This document shows positions 54,789-64,000 of a stretch of 64,000 nucleotides of DNA, one piece after another. The notes below the pieces were generated by a model. It made no database searches and had not been told where the DNA came from. It saw only the letters and a program-made list of their open reading frames with translations. The stretch comes from Dugong dugon (Eukaryota > Chordata > Mammalia > Sirenia > Dugongidae). The stretch lies in NCBI GenBank assembly GCA_030035585.1, contig CM057467.1, forward strand, positions 67,816,941 through 67,880,940, read 5' to 3'. Numbering within the stretch: position 1 is the first letter of the stretch; every line of letters starts with the position of its first letter. The translations under genes were made by a program, and so were the position numbers.

Positions 54789-54983
54789 ATTGTTGTTGTT
54801 GGGTGCCATTGAGTTGCTTCTGACTCGTAGTGACCCTATGGGACACAGTAGAACTGCCCCATAGGATTTTCTTGGCTGTAATCTTTACAAAAGCCTGTCA
54901 CCGGGTCTTTCTCGCACAGAGCTGCTGGATAGGTTGAACCACCTTAGCGGCCGAGTGCTTAACTGTTATGCCGCCAAGTCTCC
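54789..54983 (-). mobile_element. AfroSINE, antisense
   Basis: 'ttgttgttgttgggtgccat' to the inverted head 'gccgccaagtctcc'. Confidence 0.92.
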
Positions 54984-55024
54984 TTTGCATGTTGGTACTC
55001 GATATACCCTTATTAAAGATCTAG

Positions 55025-55157
55025 AAAATCAGATGCTGTGGAGTTGACTCCAACTCATGGTGACCCCACATATGTCAGAGTAGAACTGTACTCCATAGGG
55101 TTTTCAATGGCTGATTTTTCAGAAGTAGATCGCTAAGCCTTTCTTCCAGGGCACCCA
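55025..55157 (-). mobile_element. AfroSINE/RTE-tail SINE fragment, antisense
   Basis: 'ttttcaatggctgatttttc' and 'agaagtagatcgctaagcct' match the tail type of the tRNA-Gly-headed SINE at 13.7 kb. The head is missing. Confidence 0.75.
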
Positions 55158-55740
55158 AGTAAACGTTCCTTTACCTACCTCTGCACTTCTTCTCTCTGTC
55201 TTTTCTTACTCCCTCTCTGCCATTCTCCTCTGTATCCTGTTTCTCTCACCATCTTCACCCCATCCATACCCGGCAGGGTTCTCTGCTGGGGTGCCTGATC
55301 ATGTTCAAATACCTGCCACTCAACGTCTCCCGGTCAGAAAAGTACTGTCATTTAAGGGGTCGGCTGAGGCTGTTTGACAGGAGTCAGTGGGGCCAGCGTA
55401 TAAGTAAGAAGGATCACTCCTTCTTGGGGATGGTACAAGGTTATGAGGCTCATAAATCATCCACTGGGATCCCAGTCCAAAAAGCACATGGCCCCATTAC
55501 TCAATGTGCTGCTGGAGGAAATTCCTAGAAATGGAGAGGGATTGAGGGCCAACAGCCCAAGAAGGACAGGCTGCCAGACACCCAATATGGGGTCCTCTCC
55601 CCTCCCTACTAGAAGGAAAACAGCTGCTGAATTTTGTTTGGTGGCATGTCTGGCTGAGACAGCACTTTAGATTTTTGAAAGAAGCACAACCTTCCCGTAG
55701 ACCCAGGCCAAGGTGGCTCTGGACCTAGCACCTCAGCCAA
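55158..55740. other. Intronic sequence without assigned features
   Basis: No gene or repeat family is recognised. Confidence 0.35.
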
Positions 55741-55744
55741 AGTG

Positions 55745-55990
55745 GTAAGAGAGGATTCTGAGACTTTCTGACTTAGTGTGGACTTGGAAACCCAATCTGG
55801 GCTCCACTTACTCATCAGGTAAACTTGAGCAAGTCCCATAACGTCTTTGAGACTCCTTCTCCCCTTATGTAAAATGAGGATGGCATTAGAACCTATGTCA
55901 TGTGACAGGTGTGAGGAGTAAATTAAAATACATGTAAAATGCTTCCTTAGCACAGTACTTGGTCTGTAAAGTGTTGAGTAAATGCCAGCT
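55745..55990 (+). mobile_element. MIR SINE
   Basis: 'cttgagcaagtcccataacg' and 'gcttccttagcacagtactt'. Confidence 0.7.
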
Positions 55991-57210
55991 CTGGCCCTCA
56001 TGTTTCTCTCTCAGCTGCTCAGTTTCTTCCTCTGATCAGATGTCTCATTGCTGAATCAGAGTGGGCATGAATCATGTTTTAACCCTGGATAGATTCTGAT
56101 TGCCTCCCATTATAGAAGGTGGGGCTCTGCCTATTACCTTTCTCTAAATTCTTCCAAGACTCTAAACTTCCCTTTCCCTCGGCTAGAGTAATGCAGCTGC
56201 TTAACAGCTGTTAACATACTCTGTTCAAGAGATCAAGTTCATTGTTGGGTGTTATGATTTCTCCCTGTAAAGAACTTGGGGATTTCTCAAAATGAAAGCT
56301 GTTACCAAAGTGAATAATATTATTAATAGCGCTTCCTGGAAAAGAGCCCACCTGGATAGAGAAAGCTACTTGTCACAAATACCAAATCACTTTTGTCCCA
56401 TTTTATACCCTCTCCCTCTTTCCTTTTCTCTCCAACTTTGGAAGTACTTTCTGAATTAAGGTTCCAACTGCAAGGCCCCTCTGGGAATGAAACTGAGAAA
56501 TGTTGAGGCCTGGTTTTGAGGAGTTCTAGATCACTCAGTTCTCTTGGGCCTTCCACTACCCCAGGGCCTCTTGGGTTTCAAGACAGCCAAACATCTAAGA
56601 TGAACTAGATTGCTGTATTTGAATGAGAACAATTTAATGATCCAGAAAGCAGAGAACATAGGCAGAGGAGAAACTAAACTAGCCATACACTGCCCTCAGA
56701 CAGAAAGAAATTGATTGAGGTTTGGGGGAGGCGGCAGTCCCAGGCAAAACAAGTTTGCTAACTCCATAAGAGCCTTGGTTATCAGGCTCCCAGAAAACGA
56801 ATTTGAAAGCAGTTGAATCTAGCAGGCAGAGTGGGCTGAGGGAAAGATTGCGGTTCTGGAAAATACCTTGAGTGTTAGCTTTCTGCTAGACTTCAGGCTC
56901 CATGAGGACAGAAGCTGGGTCTTAATATATTTGTATCTCCAGCAGTTAGTGAAGATACAGAGAGAGGCAGCTGGGCTTCTCAAATTGGTTATGAGTGTCT
57001 TTGGGCCTGTGTGGAGGTTGTCAGGGAAGATAATGATGGCCTATGTGTATTTCTGAAGATATGAAGGAAAAACAGTTTTGTATTAAAACAAACAGGAATA
57101 TATTATAAAAGAAAATACAAAATTGGGGTGAATTCTTAAGGTGAAATATGAGACTCTAATGCAATTGTCAGACCTGCAGCTGACCACTTCAGACCAATTT
57201 CTCAAGACTT
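55991..57210. other. Intronic sequence without assigned features
   Basis: An L2-like piece lies at about 56885-56945 ('gctccatgaggacagaagct'). No gene is recognised over 1.2 kb. Confidence 0.4.
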
Positions 57211-57214
57211 TTTA

Positions 57215-57375
57215 GGGTATTGGTTCTGAAAATTTAGGGTATATACATATTGCCAGGGGTACTTGTAAAAGTTGCAAACTCCTGGGCCCCATACCCAGGG
57301 ATTATGACTGATAATAGTTCTAAGGTGGGATTCAGGGAGTTGCTTGTTAACTAGTGCCCCAGGCGATATTGAAGC
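57215..57375 (+). mobile_element. MER5-type hAT fragment (tentative)
   Basis: 'aactcctgggccccataccc' and 'gtgccccaggcgatattgaa' resemble MER5A, diverged. Confidence 0.5.
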
Positions 57376-57409
57376 ACCTCCACCAACACAAGTCCTGCAG
57401 TGAGGAGGG

Positions 57410-57895
57410 GGGATGCTTGCTCTTCTGCTGTTGGAGGTTCTGATAGTGGATGCTGTGGTGCAGGACCCAGATACTCCCCGGGACTGAGGCACTCATTGCC
57501 CAGAAGCATGGGAGTGATGGCTGCTCATGGCTCACAGCTACTTCTTTTTCTGGGCATTGTCTTTTGCTGAAGGGAGACGTCTTACCCACCCTAAGGTTAA
57601 GACCCCTCCCTGGAGGCAGCCTGTATATAATAACTTCAATGGAGGAAAAGGAAGAAGGATCGTACAAGGGCCCAGCCTCCTTACCCCAATCTGAGACAAC
57701 TCTGGAGGGGCAGCTCAGCTCCAGAGCTCTTAATGAGATTGGCTGAGGTCTGTGTTACAACTGCATCAAAGTTCAAATACTCCCTTTGCCCAATCCCACT
57801 TCCTCAGTCTTTTGAGAGTACCACCAATAAAACTCCTGGGAGCAAATCTCCACCTCAGAGTCTGTTTCTCAGGGAACCTGACCTAAGACAGGCGT
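57410..57895 (+). mobile_element. Old LTR remnant with polyadenylation signal
   Basis: 'accaccaataaaactcctgg', 'ctccacctcagagtctgttt' and 'agggaacctgacctaagaca' form the 3' end of an ERVL-like LTR. The AATAAA lies at about 57826-57831. No internal genes are attached. Confidence 0.6.
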
Positions 57896-57969
57896 ATTTC
57901 AGACAAATACTTGGAGAAACGTTAGATACTGGAAAGCAGATAGACTTGAGAATTATATAACCTGGGATA

Positions 57970-58430
57970 TAACCACAGTAACAACTGATGTTTATTGAGG
58001 TATTACAGTCTTCTCAGTGCTTTATTTTATTTCTCCCTAAGTGTTTACAAAACCAAGAAAATCAAACCCATTGCCATTGAGTGGATTCCTACTAGTAGGA
58101 ACCCTATAGGATAGAGTAGAACTATCCTATAGGGTGTCCAAGGCTCTAATCTTTATGGAAGCAGAATGTCACATCTTTCTTCTGCAGAGCAACTGATAGG
58201 TTCGAGCCACCGACCTTTTGGTTAGCAGCTGAACACTTAACTACTGCACCGCCAGGGCTCCTCAAGTCTTTACAACAACCCTATTATTATCCCCATTTCA
58301 CAAAAGAGAAAACTGAGGCACAGAAGAGTTAAGCAATGTGCTCAGGATCACTGAGCGGCTGAGCTGGGATTCAAATCCATATGGCCTGGCTCTAACAGAC
58401 TTTTAACCACTATACTCTACCACTTTTCAG
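57970..58430 (-). mobile_element. MIR SINE, antisense, split by an AfroSINE
   Basis: 'gatgtttattgaggtattac' lies left of the insertion; 'ttatccccatttcacaaaag' and 'gctgggattcaaatccatat' lie right of it. Confidence 0.8.
58051..58263 (-). mobile_element. AfroSINE, antisense, inside a MIR
   Basis: Target copies aagtgtttacaa (58039-58050) and aagtctttacaa (58264-58275) are MIR sequence. Full-length. Confidence 0.95.
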
Positions 58431-58640
58431 GGTCAAATCCAGGCTCTTCCATGTGCTAGCTATATGATCTTCATGAAAGTGAGCCTCAGTTTCCTAACCT
58501 ATAAAATGGGGTTAATAGTACCTACCTTACAGGACTATTATGAGGCTGAACTGAGGATCAGTCTATATAAAGTAGCTAACATGTTCCTGGGGCCCAGCAG
58601 ACACCAGGTGAACAGTAGGCTCAGTAGCGTGTAGCCATGA
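58431..58640 (+). mobile_element. MIR SINE, head to head with the preceding MIR
   Basis: 'gtgagcctcagtttcctaac' and 'gcccagcagacaccaggtga'. Confidence 0.7.
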
Positions 58641-58985
58641 CAGGAACTCAGTAACCACTTTTCAGTGAATGCATGAAGAAAGTGGGTTGTCCTGCAGGAA
58701 GCCCTGAGCTGGCAGAGGTTCAAAGGTCAGGTAAGAAATGACGGAGGAAATGAGAGGCATGGGTTCAAGAGGATATGGGTACATACTGCAGCAAGGCTAA
58801 GGAAAGGGAGAAAAGAGTTGCACCAATGCATGAATCTGCCACTGTTGGGAAGGTGAGAACATCAGCTCAGGACGCTGAAGATGAGGCTGAGAATCCCAGT
58901 TTCTGGGTCTTTATAAGAACAGTGACATAGAAAATTCAAGGTGGTCTGGTGAGATTTGGCCACTTAACCCACATAATACTCAACT
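58641..58985. other. Intronic sequence without assigned features
   Basis: No gene or repeat family is recognised. Confidence 0.35.
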
Positions 58986-59690
58986 GTCTTAGTTATCTAG
59001 TGCTGCTATAACAGAAATACCACAAGTTGATGGCTTTAAGAAAGAGAAATTTATTCTCTCACAGTCTAGGAGGCTAGAAGTCTGAATTCAGAGCTCCAGC
59101 TCCAGGGGAAGTCTTTCTCTCTCTGTCTGCTCCCGACGAAGGTCCTTGTCGTCAATCTTCCCCTGGTCGAGGAGCTTCTCAGTGAAGGGACCCCAAGTCC
59201 AAAGGACGCACTATGCTCCTGGTGCTTCTTTCTTGGTGGTATGAGGTCCCCCTGTCTCTCTGCTTGCTTGTCTCTTTTATATCTCAAAAGAGATTGATTT
59301 AAGATACAATCTAATCTCACAGATTGAGTTCTGCCTCATTAACCTAACTGCCACTAATCCCACCTCATTAACATAAAAAAAACCTGTTACCATTGAGTCG
59401 ATTTCGACTCATAGTGACCCTATAGGACAGAGGAGAACTGTCCCACAGGGTTTCCAAGGAACAGCTGGTGGACTCGAACTGCTGACCTTTTGATTAACAG
59501 CTGAGCTCTTAACCACTGCACCACCAGGACTCCCATTAACATCATAGAAGTAAGATTTACAACACAGGAAAATCACATCAGATGACAAAATGGTGGACAA
59601 CCACACAATACTGGGAATCATGGCCTAGCCAAATTGACACACATTTTTGGGGGACACAATTCAATTCATGACATCACCCAAAAAATACTA
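58986..59690 (-). mobile_element. MaLR-type solo LTR, antisense, split by an AfroSINE
   Basis: It runs from 'gtcttagttatctagtgctg' to 'ttgggggacacaattcaatt', the reverse of the LTR at 32130-32602. The insertion separates it at 59374. Confidence 0.9.
59375..59533 (-). mobile_element. AfroSINE, antisense, short subtype, inside an LTR
   Basis: CATTAACAT at 59366-59374 and 59534-59542 is the exact target duplication. Confidence 0.96.
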
Positions 59691-60300
59691 GACTTTTACT
59701 TGAAGAGTGTCTTGTCTTCTATGATCCTGGGGAAGCCAGTGTGCCTGATCTTGGCCTCATTTCCCTCATTTGTAAAAGGAGGTGGAAAGCAGGACTCATG
59801 ATCTCCAAGACCCTTCTGTCTAGCTTAGAAACTTGGTGACTGCAGGTATCTCTGGGGCTTACCTTAATTTGGGGAGAATTGCTTAACTCTCTGTGGTTTG
59901 CAGAGGGAAACAACCAATCTACTGTTAGAAGCATTTTCTGCCTTAACCTCTTCCCTAAGGTTCCCTTTTAGAACTTTTATGTCTGGATAATTCCAAGTTC
60001 AAGTGTTTTATTTACCCCACACTCACCCCTTCTCTGCCTGTTCACTCACCACTTACACCCTTGTATTACACATGGGACAGTTTGTCTTTGAGCACGTTTG
60101 AGGACAATGGCTTAATTCCTTGTCTTAATTTCTCTTCCTATTTCTACATCAAAAAAAAAAAAAAAAACTTAGGGTAACATTAGGGAGGAAGCCTTAGGTG
60201 GAAGTATCAGAATACTTATGATACAGGTTTATGGATCTTTGAGATTTGCAGATCTCACAGCCCATACTTAGCCATCATCCATCTCTCTCCCTCTCTTTCC
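59691..60300. other. Intronic sequence with a poly-A run
   Basis: A run at about 60150-60167. No gene is seen. Confidence 0.35.
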
Positions 60301-60309
60301 CTCCCTTCT

Positions 60310-60395
60310 TCACACACACACACACACACACGCACACACGCATACATACACACACATACACATACACCTTGTCACACTCACACTCACACACTCCT
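60310..60395. repeat. (CA)n microsatellite with CATA and CACT variants
   Basis: Imperfect CA run from 60310 on, grading into 'catacata' and 'cactcacactcac'. Confidence 0.93.
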
Positions 60396-60734
60396 GCCCA
60401 GAAAGGTATCAGAATATATCCAGAGTGGCCAGCTCTTCTCAAGGTTAAAATATGCTGGTTATTCAGATGGAAGGCTCCCAAGAAATTCCACCTGCATTGC
60501 TCTTTTATCTAAATCCAGGAAGCTCTGTCTTTCTACTTGCACAATTGTGTTGATTAACCTATTTTTCCAAGGAAGTCCTTAGCCACGCCCTAGGGTTTTG
60601 ACATCAGACTGGTCAACTTTTTATTTAACCTAACAAGGAGTCATTGAAGTCCCTTTTCTGTAAAGCTGGAATAATAATCTTCATCTCTCTTGATTTTTGT
60701 GAGGATTCAATGGGATAATTCATAGAAAGTACAT

Positions 60735-61233
60735 ATCTTAGTTATCAAGTGAATGGCTTTAAGAAAGAGATATTTATTCTTTCACAGTCTAGGAAGCTAG
60801 AAGTCCAAATTCAGGGTGTCAGCTCCAGGGGAAAACTTTCTGTCTCTTGTCGGCTCTAGGGGAAGGTCCTTGTTGTCAGTCTTCCCCTGGTCAAGGAGTT
60901 TCTCAGCACAGGGACCCTGGGTCCAAAGAGCAAGCTATTTTCCTGGCTCTTGTTTCTTGGTGGTACAAGGTCCTCATGTCTCTCTGCTCACTTCTCTTTT
61001 TTATATCTCAAAAGAGATTGATTTAAGCACAACCTAATCTTGTAGATTCAGTCCTTCCTCATTAACATAACTGCTGCTAATCCCACCTCGTTAACGTCAT
61101 AGAGGTAGGATTTACAACACCTAGGAAAATCACATCGGGTAACAAAAGGTTGGACAATCACATAATACTGGCAATCATGGACTAGCCAAATTGACACACA
61201 TTTTTTGGAGGGGACACAATTCAATCCATAACA
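60735..61233 (-). mobile_element. MaLR-type solo LTR, antisense
   Basis: Same LTR as at 58986-59690 and 32130-32602, lacking part of the terminal block. 'ttcccctggtcaaggagttt' and 'ggacacaattcaatccataa' are clear. Confidence 0.88.
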
Positions 61234-61263
61234 GTACCCAATAGTGCCTGACCCAAAGCAGGC

Positions 61264-61425
61264 TTTTTTTTTTTTTTTAAAACAGTGTTTTAGGTGAAAG
61301 TTCACAGCCCAAATTAGTTTCTCATTCAAAAATTTATACACAAATTGTTTGTGACATTAATTACAATCCTTGCAATGTGTCAGCACTCTCCCCCTTTCCC
61401 TTTACACCCCCTGAATTCCTCATGT
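61264..61425 (-). mobile_element. L1 3' end fragment, antisense
   Basis: T run, then 'ttttaggtgaaagttcacag' and 'gtttgtgacattaattacaa', the same inverted L1 tail seen at 39.66 kb. Confidence 0.85.
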
Positions 61426-62325
61426 CGAAAATAGACATTTTTTAAAGGAACTAAAATTTCTACTTGCGTTAACAGCTGATGAGATTTCCAGAGGGCTGAT
61501 ATATTTTGATAGGCTGATCTTGAAGGGTTGAGAAATGACCTAACTCCTCAACTCCTTTTTCTACCAGATTCCTGTGGTAGAAAACAGTCGTATGCGCTAT
61601 GTTCATGGTGCTTTTTATAAACCATCCTTCCACTCGCTTTCTTAACTGATGATCCTTAGTTCCCTATTGCCTGATTACTGTCAGAAAAGCCTTGGCCTTG
61701 AGTTCTATCTGCAAACATTTGCTCCTGTTCCTCCCTAAGATAACAGTGCCTAGTTAGAAAGTCTCTTTAATTTAGTTTTACAGCAATCACTAGTGTTTTA
61801 ACTATTCTTGGCCTCACACCCAGGTCCTGCAGGGCTGATAGAATCCCTTTAATGACAATGCTAAACAAAGTAAAAGTCAAATACGCTACTTATAATATCT
61901 CTCAGTGCGAGGACACATGCCCTCCCACGTCACACCTGGCCAGGCACTGCACTAAATCCTGCTCATACATGCTGTGATCACTAACACCATTACCCTACGT
62001 CAGAGCATTGGGAATTGAAGACTTGCAGCATCTAGCAATATTTGCAAGAAGAGAGCTGAGTGGGTCCATTGTATGTATTTTGGCCTCTGGAAAGACAAGT
62101 AGACTCCCACACTCCCACACACATACACTTATAAGCAGCGTGCATGTGACCCAGAGCCAGCCGTGAAGTACACATGCAGACTTATGTGCTGAGTGATTGA
62201 GAGATCGGGTTTGTTTCTGTTGTTGCTATAAAATCCCCAATAAGCTTTCATTCAGCTGAGAGGGTTGTCAGCCTGACAGTGCCTCACTGAGGCATCCAAC
62301 TCCAAGCTTCAGGATTGTTGATCAA
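61426..62325. other. Intronic sequence without assigned features
   Basis: No gene or repeat family is recognised. Confidence 0.35.
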
Positions 62326-62329
62326 GGCA

Positions 62330-62570
62330 GCTTTGCACTGCACAGAGCATGCTCAGGCTTGGGAGCCAGATCAGCTTGGCTTTAAATAAAGTTGCTACTC
62401 CTGTGACCTTAGGCAGCTTACCTTCTGAGGCCTGAGTTTCCTCATCTGAAGAATGAGGAAAATAACAATACCTATCACAGAGGGTTGTTGCCAAGGATTG
62501 AATGAGATGATACTAGCAAAGGACTTGGTACAAGCTCAATAAATGGTAGTTACTTACATTGCCTCTGGGA
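62330..62570 (+). mobile_element. MIR SINE
   Basis: 'gccagatcagcttggcttta', 'gagtttcctcatctgaagaa' and 'caagctcaataaatggtagt'. Confidence 0.8.
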
Positions 62571-63145
62571 CCTTGGGCAGATCTCCCAAGTTGAGATGAT
62601 AACCCTTGTCCTACAGGTTTATTTATAAAACTTCACAGAGCTAGGGAGAAGTTAATTGTTATCATCAACCTTCAAAAAGCAAGAAACAGTGCTTTTAGGG
62701 GCTATAAGGCCACACCTGCTATTTGAAAGCTGCCAAAGCCATCTAGATGTTTCCCGTTGATTGACTGAATCATTCATTCATTCATTCTTTCTTTCATTTC
62801 GTTGTTCTGCCATATCTTCCTGGGTGTTGGTGGTGGGGAAAGTACAAATTGCTGTGACCCAGACCCTGACCCAGGGAGCCCTCGGGCTGGTGTTGGACAA
62901 AGAGACATTTCAGTCATCAAGCCCTATAGCAAGAGGTGAGAGTTCTTTGAACTGGAGGAAGTGCAAGGAGTCTGCCCCCTTTCTTTTCCTCACTCTGGTA
63001 TCCTCCTGGGGCTCCCGGGGGATCTATGGCAATTCTCTAAATGCTAACTCAAGCAGGTTCTTCCAGGGAGTGCTGCTGTCTTCAGGACAGGCAGTTTTTC
63101 ACACCCTCATGCCTCTTTTTAAGGATGAATTAGTCTCTCTGTCAA
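62571..63145. other. Intronic sequence without assigned features
   Basis: (CATT)n at about 62770-62792. The open frame 62761-63240 has no domain and runs into a MIR. L2-like words may be present near 62780-62930. Confidence 0.35.
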
Positions 63146-63335
63146 GGACAAATGACAAGAGCCTTGGCCTGGAAATCAGAAGACCTGATGCCAGTCCCAG
63201 CTCCACTGGTTCCTGGTTGTGTGGTCTTTGGCTTCTCTGAGCCCCGGGTTCCATCAGTAGAAAATGGGGATAGTATTCTTAGTATTGCTCAAGGTGACCT
63301 TTGTGACAATACATAAACGTGCCATACAATTGTGC
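63146..63335 (+). mobile_element. MIR SINE
   Basis: 'cttggcctggaaatcagaag' and 'ccagctccactggttcctgg'. Confidence 0.7.
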
Positions 63336-63375
63336 AGAAGCATTATTTTTGTGATAATTCAAGCAGCAATATTTA

Positions 63376-63540
63376 AAATCAATCTGTTTCCTTGCCCAGG
63401 GTTGTGCTAGATTCTGTGAGGGGTACAAAACAAATAAGAGACACAATCCCTGTGCTCAGGCTGCTTACCCTCTTACTGGAGAGAAAAATCACACAGATGA
63501 TCTAAGCAGGGAATGAGAGGGTAGAAGGAAATGATTTTAG
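63376..63540 (-). mobile_element. L2 LINE fragment, antisense
   Basis: 'ggggtacaaaacaaataaga' and 'cctgtgctcaggctgcttac'. Confidence 0.6.
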
Positions 63541-64000
63541 GATGTAAAACTATATTCTCTGTATTGAATTTGACTTTTCCATTGAGCTACCTATTGGATC
63601 TGAATAACTTTATACTTTCTTAAGTCTTTCCATTTAAACTGCATAGAACACCCACCCTGCCTCTCTTTGGGGGGTTGTTCTTGTGATCAGATGAATTAGA
63701 GAACAGGCGAGAAATCTGTAAGCTAGAGTCTTAGAAATCTGGGGAGAGTGAAAGGGACCCGAGAAACCCTACAGACCAACAACTTTTCTTTATAGGTGAA
63801 GATTCTGAGGCCCAGAGAACAGAAGTGTTATAGGCAGGTTCACAGTCTAACTCAGTGATAGACCTGGGCCTAGAACCCAGGTGTGCCAGTTGCCAGACCT
63901 GTTCTGGGTCTTCTCCAAATTTTTGTCCTTCCCACTATAGCGTGTGGGGGAAATATCTCTATTTATGGCAACTCTTGGGGGTAACTTACAGACCTCACAG
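63541..64000. other. Intronic sequence; MIR-like fragment near 63790-63890
   Basis: 'aagattctgaggcccagaga' and 'agacctgggcctagaaccca' are inverted MIR-like. The rest is unassigned. Confidence 0.4.

Larger units (their letters stand above)
17426..64000 (+). other. TENM4: TENM4 intron after coding exon 2, first 46.6 kb
   Basis: It starts GTGAGT. No open frame in the remaining window resembles the proline-rich third coding exon or the transmembrane segment, so the intron continues beyond the window. Its content is transposons and non-coding single-copy sequence. Confidence 0.88.

Noticed and set aside
62761..63240. 159-codon open frame on the + strand
   Set aside because: It begins in a (CATT)n stretch and ends inside a MIR element.
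1..64000. miR-708, which lies in a TENM4 intron in other mammals
   Set aside because: The mature sequence as I remember it was not seen on reading the window; it probably lies further upstream.
1..64000. CRISPR arrays, operons, phage or bacterial mobile elements
   Set aside because: Splice sites, SINEs, LINEs and codon-poor introns show vertebrate nuclear DNA; no regularly spaced direct repeats were seen.

Overview
The window is a piece of a placental mammal genome, almost certainly from an afrotherian and most probably an elephant. The clue is the repeat content: about 30 copies of AfroSINE, whose 3' tail reads like the 3' end of an RTE LINE, plus several RTE LINE fragments and L1 3' UTR pieces of an elephant-like type. 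Ancient MIR and L2 elements shared by all mammals form the background. Elephant is an inference from remembered consensus sequences; no database was searched.

Only one protein-coding gene is supported. Two coding exons on the + strand encode the start of teneurin-4 (TENM4/ODZ4), a large type II transmembrane synaptic adhesion and signalling protein. Coding exon 1 (11368-11590, preceded in the same exon by 5' UTR from about 11303) encodes residues 1-74 plus one base of codon 75. Coding exon 2 (17156-17425) completes codon 75 and runs to residue 164. Both are bounded by consensus splice sites and the phases match. Together they give only part of the cytoplasmic domain. The proline-rich part, the membrane span, the EGF repeats, NHL, YD-repeat and C-terminal regions lie downstream of this window.

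Layout: 1-11302 is intron upstream of the first coding exon; 11591-17155 is a 5.6 kb intron with a long AC microsatellite and a tRNA-Gly-headed SINE; 17426-64000 is the first 46.6 kb of a long intron. The intron is dense in repeats: AfroSINEs on both strands, RTE fragments at about 28.0, 30.8-31.5, 35.0-36.3, 37.9-38.1 and 50.5-50.8 kb, a nested L1 pair at 38.3-40.8 kb, an L1M fragment at 33.6-34.0 kb, MaLR-type LTRs at 32.1, 59.0 and 60.7 kb, and other LTR-like remnants. Many insertions still show recognisable target-site duplications, so their order of insertion can be read.

Several non-repetitive stretches hold clusters of homeodomain-like, E-box, Onecut-like or CCAAT/GC-box motifs (about 0.45-0.77, 14.56-14.66, 21.0-21.4, 30.3-30.45 and 33.0-33.2 kb). 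They are proposed as candidate regulatory elements, not demonstrated ones. Nothing in the window looks like a new multi-gene system. The most useful observations are a short upstream ORF overlapping the TENM4 start codon, the candidate regulatory islands, the SINE/RTE partnership with its RT-deleted RTE copy, and several inverted-repeat structures.
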